Origin: Comamonas testosteroni
Lineage (GTDB): Bacteria; Pseudomonadota; Gammaproteobacteria; Burkholderiales; Burkholderiaceae_C
Length of the DNA: 64,000 nt
Reading direction: 5' to 3'
NCBI RefSeq assembly: GCF_000761245.1
Contig: NZ_AWOR01000043.1
Location: forward strand, 62,001 to 126,000
Part shown: positions 1 through 7,292 of the stretch, piece by piece
Layout of the letters: each line of letters starts with the position of its first letter
Numbering within the stretch: the stretch's first letter is position 1
Position numbers and translations under genes: made by a program
Notes under the pieces: model-generated
What the model was told of the DNA's origin: nothing
Seen by the model: only the letters and a program-made list of their open reading frames with translations
The model's database searches: none

Positions 1-14
1 CTTTGGAGGCTCCC

Positions 15-221
15 ATGAGTCTGACTTTCGTGAATCACAACGGCGACCCCATCACCGATTCCCGCATGGCCGCCATGCGAGCTCAAGGAATGGAGCTCGA
101 GCGCCAGCGCCGCCTGGCTGCCAAAGCGGATGCGGTGTCAGTGCACAAGGGCTGGCGCGTCTCTGGCATCAAACCCGGAATGCTGGAAGAGGCAAAGCAG
201 GCGCACGAGCGGCTTTGCTAG
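15..221 (+). CDS. Small hypothetical phage protein
   Basis: A 68-residue, highly charged protein that I do not recognise. The ATG at 15 is chosen because GGAGG lies at 5-9, an ideal ribosome binding site; an in-frame TTG at 3 would sit before it. The central part is rich in Arg, Gln and Glu (for example ELERQRRLAAKA), suggesting a helical or nucleic-acid-associated protein, but no domain is evident. Its stop abuts the start of the next small gene, so the two are probably translated together. Position within a run of short tightly packed plus-strand genes ending at an integrase suggests a phage or island gene. Function unknown. Confidence 0.55.
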   Translation: MSLTFVNHNGDPITDSRMAAMRAQGMELERQRRLAAKADAVSVHKGWRVSGIKPGMLEEAKQAHERLC

Positions 222-413
222 ATGGCGCAAAAGGCGGGAGGCAAGCCGCCGGAGCCCTTTGATGAAGGTGCATGGCTGCGCACCGCCAAGCGCACCGCAG
301 TGCGCAGCAAGCCCTACCCCCTTCAAGAAGCCGCCCAGCTCTGCAAAGAGTTGGCCCTCAAGAATGGCTGGCTTGAGGTGCAGCTCCAAGAAATAAAGAA
401 GGTGATTGCTTGA
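222..413 (+). CDS. Small hypothetical phage protein
   Basis: A 63-residue protein starting with ATG immediately after the TAG stop of the preceding gene (no intergenic base), so it is probably translationally coupled to it. It is basic at the N-terminus and ends in an amphipathic helix-like stretch (EVQLQEIKKVIA). No domain is recognised. Short plus-strand genes of this kind are typical of phage early or accessory operons. The gene is followed after 8 bases by another ATG whose frame closes after 12 codons, where the minus-strand accessory genes begin. Confidence 0.5.
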   Translation: MAQKAGGKPPEPFDEGAWLRTAKRTAVRSKPYPLQEAAQLCKELALKNGWLEVQLQEIKKVIA

Positions 414-421
414 ACGCCAGA

Positions 422-460
422 ATGAACCTCAGATACAACAGCTGCCGGACAACGGGTTAA
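422..460 (+). pseudogene. Possible truncated start of a phage gene
   Basis: An ATG at 422 opens a frame of only 12 codons ending in TAA at 458-460, right where the converging minus-strand gene ends. Given the packed plus-strand operon upstream, this may be the stump of a phage gene cut by insertion of the minus-strand accessory genes. The alternative is chance. It cannot be decided from the sequence alone. Confidence 0.2.
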
Positions 461-1068
461 GCACCCTGACTCTTCTCAAGGAATTTATAGAGGGCCGTGA
501 GATTCTCAAGTGCTTTTCTGACCTTTCGTGTCCGAGCATCTGCTTTTAACGCCTGAGCCTCACGATCCTTTTCTATCTCGCACTCACGGATTGCCACTCG
601 CGAATAGGCTAGCTCAGCCAAGATCGTGAGCAGCGAGACGACTGCCGCGGGGTGGGGGTTTGAACCAAGGAGTGTACGAATTGACTCCTCCAGACCTTCT
701 ATTCGCTCAATGCTTGAACTAGGAGGTCGATCTTTTGTCCCGCTGAGCTTCCTTGACAGATCTATGAGGGCTGCGTAGGCATCTCGCGCTGCAAAAATGC
801 AACCCCAAACAGAAGCTAGTTCAGCCTCTGTCTGAACACGCCGCTGCTGCGTATCGGCATGAGCAATCTGCTTTGCAACATATCGACCAGCGAAAAAAAT
901 CGCAGCAATTCCACCGATAGCCTGAACCCAGCTCGCCATCTCGGATGAATTCGACGGCAACCAAATTGATGTACTGGGAAATGCAAGCAATAGTGCGGCA
1001 ATGCCTATCGAAACGTAGATGGAAGTCAATAAGACCAGCCTGCCGTCAATTTTTACTGTGACAACCAT
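457..1068 (-). CDS. Hypothetical membrane protein with two TM segments
   Basis: A 203-residue protein of unknown function. The start is the ATG at 1066-1068 (MVVTVKIDGR), preceded by a GGAGG-like site; an upstream in-frame start at 1122 would add an implausible 18 residues. Two hydrophobic segments are visible at about residues 10-30 (LLTSIYVSIGIAALLLAF) and 46-65 (WVQAIGGIAAIFFAGRYVA). A charged, helical, probably cytoplasmic region of about 135 residues follows. The gene is visibly richer in A+T than the flanking chromosome and runs opposite to the phage genes on both sides, which fits an acquired accessory (moron-like) gene. Its neighbour upstream on the same strand is the EVE-HNH nuclease. 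A role in phage exclusion is possible but is only a guess from context. Confidence 0.7.
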   Translation of the reverse strand: MVVTVKIDGRLVLLTSIYVSIGIAALLLAFPSTSIWLPSNSSEMASWVQAIGGIAAIFFAGRYVAKQIAHADTQQRRVQTEAELASVWGCIFAARDAYAALIDLSRKLSGTKDRPPSSSIERIEGLEESIRTLLGSNPHPAAVVSLLTILAELAYSRVAIRECEIEKDREAQALKADARTRKVRKALENLTALYKFLEKSQGA

Positions 1069-1112
1069 TACCCCTCCAATTTTTGGAGGATGGTAGCCCA
1101 CCCAAAAACCAC

Positions 1113-1136
1113 AGCCCGCCACTGAGCGGGCTTTTT
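1113..1136. terminator. Bidirectional hairpin terminator, module copy A
   Basis: Inverted repeat AGCCCGC / GCGGGCT at 1113-1119 and 1126-1132, followed by TTTT on the plus strand and, after GTGG, by TTTTT on the minus strand. It separates the EVE-HNH gene from the two-TM gene on the minus strand. The same hairpin followed by a purine-rich site and ATG recurs at 2168 and 3575. Confidence 0.65.
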
Positions 1137-1187
1137 GCTTTCTGGAGCCCTATGCTTGCCCCTTAATGCTCTCGTCACAAAGATTAC

Positions 1188-2129
1188 CTAACCCTGCACA
1201 GGTGATGTCTTCTGCGCGGCTCGGTGATGCGCCAGATATACCTTCTGCTCGTCTGTGAAGGAACCAACATGCATCTGTGGATCAAGGCCCCAAGCCAGCA
1301 TTGCCTTCACAACCGCCGGGCTCGCCGTGATGATCGAACCATCATCATTGAAGCTGATCAGGTGACGATCGAACAAGCGATCGACGTGGGGAGACAGAAA
1401 GAAGCCGTTGTGGCCGTCCAAACGTTCTTCGTTGGTGCAGTCTTTCCAAGGCTTTATGTGACTTGCCACGAGCAGTCGCAGATCGGTCACGCCCGTGAGG
1501 CGGCACTGCTTCTCAAGCTTCTGCAAATTAGTGCGATAGACCCCTTGTCCGCGGCGAGCCTTGATTAGCTGGTCGACTTCAGTACTGGGCAGCACTGTGG
1601 ACTCGATCAACTGCTTTTGCACCTGGTCCTCTTCAAACTCAGCGATTTCTTCGTCGCGATCGACTAAGGCTGAGTGGTTGGCCATTCCTGCCAGCTCAAC
1701 AATCGCGTTGCCCAGATCATCCGAGATTGCTGCCAGATAGACCCCTTGATTGCCATTGCCGTTGTCTTGAATGGGTGAATACTTTTCAGGCAGCTTGTCG
1801 ACGAGCTTGGAAATGTGGTCCTTGGGTTTGAACGGTACTGGAAGCGGCACCCAGGAAACTGGCACCAGCCATCCTTCTGGATGCCAGGCATCTCCTGCAG
1901 CACCGAAGTCCTCAGGCTTCGCTTCATCACGATAGACCGAGGTAGCCACACCAATGGCTTTGATATACCCATCTGCGAAGGAAACCACCGTGTCTCCTGG
2001 CTTCACCAATCGGAGGTTTTCGTAGGTCTGATTAAAGCCGCCATTGGCTTTCCGTTTGGGACTCCATATATACCGCCCGGAAATTTCAGACTTGAATGTC
2101 TGCTTGTGATTTACCCACCAATAAGCCAT
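1188..2129 (-). CDS. EVE domain - HNH endonuclease, predicted modification-dependent (type IV) restriction enzyme
   Basis: A 313-residue two-domain protein. Residues 1 to about 145 have the start and core of an EVE/PUA-like domain (MAYWWVNHKQ; YIWSPKRKANG; KPGDTVVSFADGYIKAIG), a fold that reads modified bases. Residues about 200-265 form an HNH_2-type nuclease: the CxxTG element (C209), SHIKPW with His224, HNGFFLSPHVDRLFD with His240-Asn241 and His248/Asp250. EVE-HNH fusions are known as modified-cytosine-dependent endonucleases, so this is probably an anti-phage enzyme carried by the element. The ATG at 2127-2129 is preferred because of the GGAGAGG-type site and because the EVE domain begins there; the open frame extends 16 codons further upstream. 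It is antisense to the flanking phage genes and lies between two copies of a repeated hairpin module. The exact modification recognised cannot be told from sequence. Confidence 0.85.
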   Translation of the reverse strand: MAYWWVNHKQTFKSEISGRYIWSPKRKANGGFNQTYENLRLVKPGDTVVSFADGYIKAIGVATSVYRDEAKPEDFGAAGDAWHPEGWLVPVSWVPLPVPFKPKDHISKLVDKLPEKYSPIQDNGNGNQGVYLAAISDDLGNAIVELAGMANHSALVDRDEEIAEFEEDQVQKQLIESTVLPSTEVDQLIKARRGQGVYRTNLQKLEKQCRLTGVTDLRLLVASHIKPWKDCTNEERLDGHNGFFLSPHVDRLFDRHLISFNDDGSIITASPAVVKAMLAWGLDPQMHVGSFTDEQKVYLAHHRAAQKTSPVQG

Positions 2130-2167
2130 TGCCCTCTCCCTTTTGGGCACTGATCCTAACCCTTCAC

Positions 2168-2188
2168 AGCCCGCCACCGCGGGCTTTT
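2168..2188 (+). terminator. Hairpin terminator, module copy B
   Basis: AGCCCGC at 2168-2174 pairs with GCGGGCT at 2179-2185 and is followed by TTT. A GGGAG site and the start of the next phage gene follow within 25 bases, the same layout as at 1113 and 3575. It also lies just upstream of the EVE-HNH start on the other strand. Confidence 0.6.
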
Positions 2189-2209
2189 CTCATTCTGGGA
2201 GCCACCTAT

Positions 2210-3325
2210 ATGCAAGACAAGATCCCCGACGCTCTGATTGCAGCCTTCGAGCGCCACTACGACGCAGACTGGAATCTCAATCAGCTGCGCAATGAGCGCC
2301 TCGCTTGGCGCGCAGCATGGGCAGAAGCAACAAAGCCCTGCCTGCACCAGATCACTGAGCCCCAGGCAGCGCCCGAAGCCGCGGCTGTGCCTGATGAACG
2401 TGAGGCGTTTGAGAAGTGGGCCTCGTTTGTTGGCTACAGCATCAAGAGGTGGCAAGCTGATGCAAACCTCTATGAAGACAATGGAACAGAGGATGCTTGG
2501 ATCGCATGGCAGGCCCGCGCCGCGCTTGCTGCCACCCCGGCAGCAGCTGCGCGTTTGAGCCGCGCCGAAGCAGCGATCACCATTCGCAACCTCAAGCGAG
2601 AAATTGCCGAGAAGGAAGCAGCCGCGCCAGTGGTGCTGCCTGAGCCTGACGCTTACATGGATTCTGAAGACGCGCATCGCGTTGAAACATCATCCGACTG
2701 GGTTGTGACCGGCGACAGGCGTGCGCCCGATGATGTTGCGCTGTACACCGCCTCCACAGTGCGCGCCCTGCTGGCTACTGCTACCGGACTTCCCGCGCAT
2801 GCGGTGCCCGCCTTCTGCCACGTTGCCTCGTTGAAGCTCAAGAACCTGCAGGAGCGCGGCTACCAGATCACCGGCTATGCGATCGAGAAGCCCGTCGAAG
2901 GCGCGCAGCCAGAGCGGGGATTCATCAATCATGGCGGGTTCGTCGGCTGGTGGTGGGATGGTCAATCACCCATGGTGCAGCCTGGCGCGTTCGATGCGCT
3001 GACACCAGCAGCGCGCGATGTGCTGGCCGAGCGTCAGCGCCAAATCACGCAGGAAGGCTACGACCCGCAGCACGACGACGACCATGTGAACGACGAGATC
3101 GCGGCTATGGCTGCTCTTTTCATCATGCCCGAAGGCTCGCGCGAATGGGATGCCACCAGCACCAGCTACGGAGACACACTGGCCGAGGCCCTATTGCCCG
3201 GCGACTGGGAAATGCCGAACTTTGGCGATGACCGCCGGCGTCAGCTGATAAAAGGCACAGCCATGGGCCTGGCCGAAATCGAGCGCATCGACCGCGCCGC
3301 TATCGCGGCAACAAAGGGGGAGTGA
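2210..3325 (+). CDS. Phage-type hypothetical protein
   Basis: A 371-residue soluble protein. The ATG at 2210 is chosen for the GGGAG site at about 2197-2201; a longer in-frame start at 2096 would run over the terminator hairpin. The N-terminal part is an Ala/Glu-rich helical region. The C-terminal third (from about residue 290: DVLAERQRQ, EGYDPQHDDDHVNDEIAAMAAL) resembles a block I remember as common at the C-terminus of phage-encoded proteins in Proteobacteria, with an acidic DDDH run. I do not know an established function for that block. The stop overlaps the start of the next gene in a TGATG arrangement, so the small genes downstream are co-translated. Confidence 0.7.
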   Translation: MQDKIPDALIAAFERHYDADWNLNQLRNERLAWRAAWAEATKPCLHQITEPQAAPEAAAVPDEREAFEKWASFVGYSIKRWQADANLYEDNGTEDAWIAWQARAALAATPAAAARLSRAEAAITIRNLKREIAEKEAAAPVVLPEPDAYMDSEDAHRVETSSDWVVTGDRRAPDDVALYTASTVRALLATATGLPAHAVPAFCHVASLKLKNLQERGYQITGYAIEKPVEGAQPERGFINHGGFVGWWWDGQSPMVQPGAFDALTPAARDVLAERQRQITQEGYDPQHDDDHVNDEIAAMAALFIMPEGSREWDATSTSYGDTLAEALLPGDWEMPNFGDDRRRQLIKGTAMGLAEIERIDRAAIAATKGE

Positions 3326-3510
3326 TGTTCTTCGACCTACCCTCAGACAAAACATGCATCCATCCGGAGCATGACCCGCCGACAGGCCTCTACATCCCGC
3401 CAGGAAAGGGATACCGGCATGTCTGCCCCGCCTGCAAGACGGTCAAAGACGTTATCCCTCCGCAGTATTCACTCACCCAGCGCTCCCAGACGCAGAAAGG
3501 CCAAGCATGA
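3325..3510 (+). CDS. Small hypothetical phage protein with zinc-ribbon-like cysteines
   Basis: A 61-residue protein beginning at the ATG that overlaps the previous TGA stop, with a GGGGGAG run just upstream. It contains CIHPEH near the N-terminus and HVCPAC in the middle, a spacing of Cys and His that could bind zinc, although a full zinc ribbon is not certain. The 3' end overlaps the next possible mini-gene by four bases. Function unknown. Confidence 0.55.
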   Translation: MFFDLPSDKTCIHPEHDPPTGLYIPPGKGYRHVCPACKTVKDVIPPQYSLTQRSQTQKGQA

Positions 3511-3587
3511 GCCGCCGAGCCCGCGACCGAAGCGGCAAGCGCGACAGATGGCGCGAACCTATCGACCACCCAGAGCCCCGCCACTGA
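3507..3587 (+). CDS. Possible 26-residue basic peptide
   Basis: ATG at 3507 overlaps the end of the preceding gene (ATGA). The peptide is very basic at the N-terminus (MSRRARDRSGKRDRWRE) and its TGA stop falls in the loop of the following terminator hairpin. The overlap favours real translation, but its size and composition leave chance as a serious alternative. Confidence 0.3.
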   Translation: MSRRARDRSGKRDRWREPIDHPEPRH

Positions 3588-3605
3588 GCGGGGTTCTGCT
3601 TTTTT
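3575..3605 (+). terminator. Hairpin terminator, module copy C
   Basis: GCCCCGC at 3575-3581 pairs with GCGGGG at 3588-3593 and is followed by a T-rich stretch ending in TTTTTT. GGGAG and an ATG follow at once, as in the copies at 1113 and 2168. Confidence 0.55.
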
Positions 3606-3615
3606 GGGAGACCTC

Positions 3616-3900
3616 ATGGCAACCAGCGCCAGCACCGTGGGCCTGCCAGAAGACAAGGCCTACATCGCCCACCACTTCAACTGCCCTACCTGCTGCGCTG
3701 CCGGGCTATCCGGCGGCAAGCAGGCGCGCTGCCCCCAAGGCCAAACGCTGTGGGACGAATACAACCGCGCCACTGGCTTCAGCAACAAAGCCAGCAGCAC
3801 CCTTCATGCACTGCATCGCGCCGGGATGCTGGACGGCATTGATCACCAGCCCAGTGAGGCTGGCCGCAAATATTTCACCGCACAGAAAGCAAAATCATGA
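3616..3900 (+). CDS. Hypothetical phage protein
   Basis: A 94-residue protein. The ATG at 3616 follows GGGAG at 3606-3610. The N-terminal half has CPTCCAAG and CPQGQ, possible metal ligands. The C-terminal half (NKASSTLHALHRAGMLDGIDHQPSEAGRKYF would be the span, about residues 58-88) looks like a small helical region that could include a helix-turn-helix. Its stop overlaps the start of the AlpA-like regulator by four bases, placing it in the same transcript as that gene. Function unknown. Confidence 0.6.
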   Translation: MATSASTVGLPEDKAYIAHHFNCPTCCAAGLSGGKQARCPQGQTLWDEYNRATGFSNKASSTLHALHRAGMLDGIDHQPSEAGRKYFTAQKAKS

Positions 3901-4169
3901 CTGCTACAGCGACCCCATTCCCCTTCATCATTCTGTCCAAGGAGGCCGCGGCGAAGGCCTTAACCATTTCCATCACCACTTTTGAGAGCGAAGTGCGCTC
4001 CAAGCGATACCCTCCGGCGCGTGAAATCTCACCTGGTCGCATCGGTTGGCTGTATGAAGAGCTGTTGGCTGTAGCTCGTAATCTGCCCGTGTCACACGGA
4101 TTGCCGCCACGCAACAGCGGTTATGGGCGCGCAGGCAAAGCCAAAGAAGCCAGTTCCTCCAGGCGCTGA
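3897..4169 (+). CDS. AlpA-like / excisionase-type DNA-binding protein
   Basis: A 90-residue protein with an N-terminal helix-turn-helix of the AlpA/excisionase kind: LSKEAAAKALTISITTFESEV, then the wing-like YPPAREISPGRIGWLYEEL. Such proteins act as directionality factors or activators of the neighbouring integrase gene. It overlaps the preceding gene by four bases and converges on the integrase gene, with the last 49 bases of both genes overlapping antisense (4121-4169). That overlap couples the two genes physically and may reduce simultaneous expression. Family assignment is by pattern; the function is inferred from position. Confidence 0.65.
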   Translation: MTATATPFPFIILSKEAAAKALTISITTFESEVRSKRYPPAREISPGRIGWLYEELLAVARNLPVSHGLPPRNSGYGRAGKAKEASSSRR

Positions 4170-5428
4170 TCAACCTTGCCGAGCCAGTAAATGCGCTCGG
4201 CATCATAGGAGTAGGCGTTGTAAGTGCCTTCGATCTTCTCTGGCATATGGCCCACGATGGCCTCCGCAATCTCCTTGGGGCAGCCTAGCGCGGAGAGCAT
4301 GGTGCGTGTTGTGCGACGCAAGTTATGAGCGCTCCAGTCCGTCACAGGCAAGATCTTTCTCACTCGCCCCTTGCGCTTTGACTTCGGGCTATATGGCTGC
4401 AAGTCGTAGAGGTATCCCGAAAAAGTGTGGGTGCTGTAGCGATTGCCTGTGGCACCCACAAACAAATTGCCTTCTTCGTCTGCCTCCCTCCGGCGACGTT
4501 GAATTATTTCTCGGGCCCGGCCAAGCAGCGGAACCCGTAAGTCTGTCGCGTCAGGGAAGCGCGCATTCTTGGTCAGCGCCTTCGGGATCGTCCACCACAG
4601 GACGCCATCCTTTTCAGCAAGGTGCTCGACATTCATCCCAAAAATCTCAGACCCTCGGGTACCCGTCCACAAATACAGAATGACGGCATCCATGCCGATC
4701 GCTTGCATATTGGGCAGCCAATTCAGCAGCACACCAATTTCGTCGTCGGTCAAAAAGCGCCTACGCCGGCCGATGTGCTTGCCACCCATCTTCTTCCCCT
4801 TGGACAGCAAGCGCCCTTTCTGGACTGATCGCCACCAGTTCGGCGTTTCCCCAGAAATACGGCCTGCGTCTAAGGCATAGTCCCAGGCGCCGCCAAACAT
4901 GGAGCGCAACTTCTGCGCTGCACATGGTGCGTCAATTTTTTTGACTTCAAGGATTCCAAAGGCGATCTGTCGAGTGACGGAGTCTGCGGGCATGTTGGCA
5001 AAATCTGGGTTCGCCTCAAACAATCGCAGAAAGGCACTTTTCGCGGCAGCCAGACCTTCAGGCTTTCGCGAATGGGCCAGATGCCCGTCCACATAGTCCT
5101 GCGCCAGACGCTTCACGCTATAAACAGCCTCCTCCTGGGGAAGCAAAGCCTTTTTGCTCTCTTCTTTGGCCTGCTTACGCTGCTCGACAATATTGACACC
5201 CGCCTCACGGTCAGCGCGGTACTTCGTCCATATGCCAAGCGCCTCCTGAATGTTCATCTCAGGCCAAGACCCCAGCTTGACCTGCTTGAGGCGACCCGCA
5301 ACATCTCGATAGCGATAAGTCCAAGTCTTGGACGATTTAACTGCCACAAGGCGTAGGCCTGGGCATCCCTCAACGGCTAACACCTCACCGGGTGCAAGCA
5401 GCTTGGCTGCGCGAACGTCAAAGTACAT
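4121..5428 (-). CDS. Tyrosine integrase (DUF4102/P4 type)
   Basis: A 435-residue site-specific recombinase that would integrate and excise the element. The N-terminal approximately 90 residues match the arm-binding DUF4102 domain (ARM-type: LLAPGEVLAVEGCPGLRLVAV, TWTYRYRD). The catalytic domain spans about 220-420 with Arg258 in WTGTRGSEIFGM, His368 and Arg371 in SAHNLRRTTR, His394 in IVGHMPEK and the nucleophile probably Tyr403 in GTYNAYSY. The ATG at 5426-5428 is preferred over an upstream in-frame start because AGGAAG precedes it. Tandem repeats and a tRNA 5' half lie just upstream, as expected at an attachment site. All catalytic residues are present, so it is probably active. Confidence 0.92.
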   Translation of the reverse strand: MYFDVRAAKLLAPGEVLAVEGCPGLRLVAVKSSKTWTYRYRDVAGRLKQVKLGSWPEMNIQEALGIWTKYRADREAGVNIVEQRKQAKEESKKALLPQEEAVYSVKRLAQDYVDGHLAHSRKPEGLAAAKSAFLRLFEANPDFANMPADSVTRQIAFGILEVKKIDAPCAAQKLRSMFGGAWDYALDAGRISGETPNWWRSVQKGRLLSKGKKMGGKHIGRRRRFLTDDEIGVLLNWLPNMQAIGMDAVILYLWTGTRGSEIFGMNVEHLAEKDGVLWWTIPKALTKNARFPDATDLRVPLLGRAREIIQRRRREADEEGNLFVGATGNRYSTHTFSGYLYDLQPYSPKSKRKGRVRKILPVTDWSAHNLRRTTRTMLSALGCPKEIAEAIVGHMPEKIEGTYNAYSYDAERIYWLGKVDQRLEELASLALPARP

Positions 5429-5497
5429 AACTTCCTGACCCCTCGGCCTTAGCCTCAACCATACCCAATCAAACTCGTCCGTATAGGGAAAAAAGTT

Positions 5498-5521
5498 AGT
5501 ATAGGTTTTAGTATAGGTTTT
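5498..5521. repeat. Tandem 12-bp repeat, probable integrase arm sites
   Basis: AGTATAGGTTTT occurs twice in perfect tandem (5498-5509 and 5510-5521). A third GTATAGG copy lies at 5481-5487. Their position between the integrase start and the tRNA-like junction suggests arm-type binding sites for the integrase. Confidence 0.6.
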
Positions 5522-5544
5522 GTGGAATTTATGCAGTTTTCAGA

Positions 5545-5579
5545 GGAGAACCGCCGTTCTACCATTGAACGACGCCCGC
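5545..5579 (-). other. tRNA 5' half (Gly-like), probable right attachment junction
   Basis: Read on the minus strand, 5579 to 5545 starts with a 7-base acceptor strand GCGGGCG, then TC, the D stem GTTC / GAAC around AATGGTA, and the beginning of an anticodon stem. Homology to a tRNA then stops: no T arm or 3' acceptor strand follows. A Gly identity is suggested by the acceptor strand and short D loop but is not certain. The break near the anticodon loop next to an integrase gene fits recombination inside a tRNA gene, with the complete tRNA expected at the other end of the element, outside the window. Confidence 0.6.
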
Positions 5580-6089
5580 GTCTGAGACGAAGCCACGACT
5601 GCAGCCGTCCTCGACAGGCCCACAGTTCCAGGCTGCGAGCTTGGGCTATCGTACATCATGGCTGTGTGGCCTCCGTTCAAAATCGGAGCATTTGGGCATT
5701 TTTTTGCCTCGGAGTTTCCCCGAAAGCAGGGTTTTGAGGACAAGCCTTTCTTCCTCTTTGTTAGGGACACTCAGGTCACGACTGCCTAGCCTCAAATCAC
5801 ATGGGTAAAATTGTGCGGGATCAAAGAGCCTGCATTCAACTACTGCTCCAAGCGTCGAGCACAGTCCTCGTCCTGGAGCGCTCAAGGCTCGATATGGGCA
5901 AGCAGATTTTTCTCTCGTTTTGAGCTTGACCAGGATCTTCAATAATTTCTGTAAATACTGGCCAAGCACTGACCGCCCCTGCCAAACCATGCCACTTTGC
6001 CTTTGCGATTTTGCCCTGACCGCTGACCGCCCTGCCCTGTCTGAATTGCAGGCGGCCAAGCAATGGAAGATGGCCCATGGAGCAATGGC
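5580..6089. other. Intergenic region upstream of ctaA, no gene seen
   Basis: About 510 bases of chromosomal flank between the element junction and ctaA. Short open frames here have no recognisable protein features and poor ribosome sites. A promoter for ctaA is expected but I could not pin one down. Confidence 0.5.
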
Positions 6090-7268
6090 ATGACAGAGCA
6101 ACAGCTATACGACCTGGCTCCTGCACTGGAGCTGATGGCTTTTGGCCTGGCGCTGGCCCTGGGACCTTTATGCTGGGTCTGGTGGCGCAATCGCGGCACG
6201 GGTTCCGGCAGACGCCTTCAGGCGCTATGCGTGCTGACATTGTTCCTGACCTTCGATCTGGTTCTATTCGGCGCCTTCACACGGCTGACAGACTCGGGCC
6301 TGGGCTGCCCTGACTGGCCTGGCTGCTATGGCACGGCCAGCCCTATTGCAGCGCATGCCCAGATCTCCGAAGCGCAAGCTGCCATGCCGACCGGCCCGGT
6401 CACCCATGGCAAGGCCTGGGTGGAAATGATTCACCGCTATCTGGCGACCACGGTCGGCGTGCTCATCATTGCCATGACAGTCATGAGCTGGAAGCAGGCA
6501 CGGGCCGCCAGGCGCAAGGGTCAGCATGCGTCTTTCAGCGGAGCGGCCAACCCCTGGTGGCCGACTCTGGCTCTGGTATGGGTCTGCATACAGGGCGCTT
6601 TCGGCGCCTTGACGGTCACCATGAAACTGTTTCCGGCCATCGTCACGCTGCACCTGCTGGGCGGTACCGGCTTGCTGGCATTGCTGGCCATTCCTGCATC
6701 GGGCCTTAGCCAGCAGCAAGCTGGCCGCTCTCCGGCCCTGATCGCCAGACGCTTGCGCATTGTGCTGTGGCTTTGCCTCGCGCTGCTCATCGTCCAGGTC
6801 AGCCTGGGCGGCTGGGTCAGCACCAATTACGCCGTGCTGGCATGCACGACCTTCCCCGGCTGTCAGGGTGGCTGGTGGCCAGCCATGAATTTTGCCGAAG
6901 CGATGCAGATCTGGCGCCCTCTGGGCATGCTCAAGGACGGCAGCCACATCAGCTTCGAAGCGCTGACCGCTATTCACTACACCCACCGTCTGGCGGCCTA
7001 TGTGGTGGTTGTGGCACTGGCTGGTCTGTGGTGGGCATTGCGCCATGCTCCTGCACTGGCCAAGCAGCGCCAGTTGCTGGGATTTTTTGCAGTGCTGCAA
7101 GTTCTGACGGGTCTGTCCAACGTGGTGTTGGACTGGCCCCTGGTTGCGGCCGTGCTTCACACCGGTGGAGCCGCGGCCCTGGTAACGATTGTGGTCTGGA
7201 GTCTGGCCGTGACGCGCGCAAATGCCGTCGCCGCCCCCGGGCCCGAAATGGCGCGCCGCCCAGCCTGA
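6090..7268 (+). CDS. ctaA: Heme A synthase (COX15/CtaA)
   Basis: A 392-residue polytopic membrane protein that oxidises heme O to heme A for aa3-type cytochrome oxidase. About eight TM helices are visible. Family motifs include GAFTRLTDSGLGCPDWPGC, MIHRYLATTVG with the His of the first half, and the matching second half GGWVSTNYAVLACTTFPGC and IHYTHRLAAYV, plus a late His in LHTGGAA. ATG 6090 is preferred over an in-frame ATG at 6063 because GGAG at 6079-6082 is correctly spaced. It is followed after 24 bases by cyoE, which makes the substrate heme O, so the two form an operon. The other genes usual in this cluster (SURF1, SCO) are not present here. Confidence 0.95.
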   Translation: MTEQQLYDLAPALELMAFGLALALGPLCWVWWRNRGTGSGRRLQALCVLTLFLTFDLVLFGAFTRLTDSGLGCPDWPGCYGTASPIAAHAQISEAQAAMPTGPVTHGKAWVEMIHRYLATTVGVLIIAMTVMSWKQARAARRKGQHASFSGAANPWWPTLALVWVCIQGAFGALTVTMKLFPAIVTLHLLGGTGLLALLAIPASGLSQQQAGRSPALIARRLRIVLWLCLALLIVQVSLGGWVSTNYAVLACTTFPGCQGGWWPAMNFAEAMQIWRPLGMLKDGSHISFEALTAIHYTHRLAAYVVVVALAGLWWALRHAPALAKQRQLLGFFAVLQVLTGLSNVVLDWPLVAAVLHTGGAAALVTIVVWSLAVTRANAVAAPGPEMARRPA

Positions 7269-7292
7269 GGCATAGCGTAAAAGAGTGATTGC

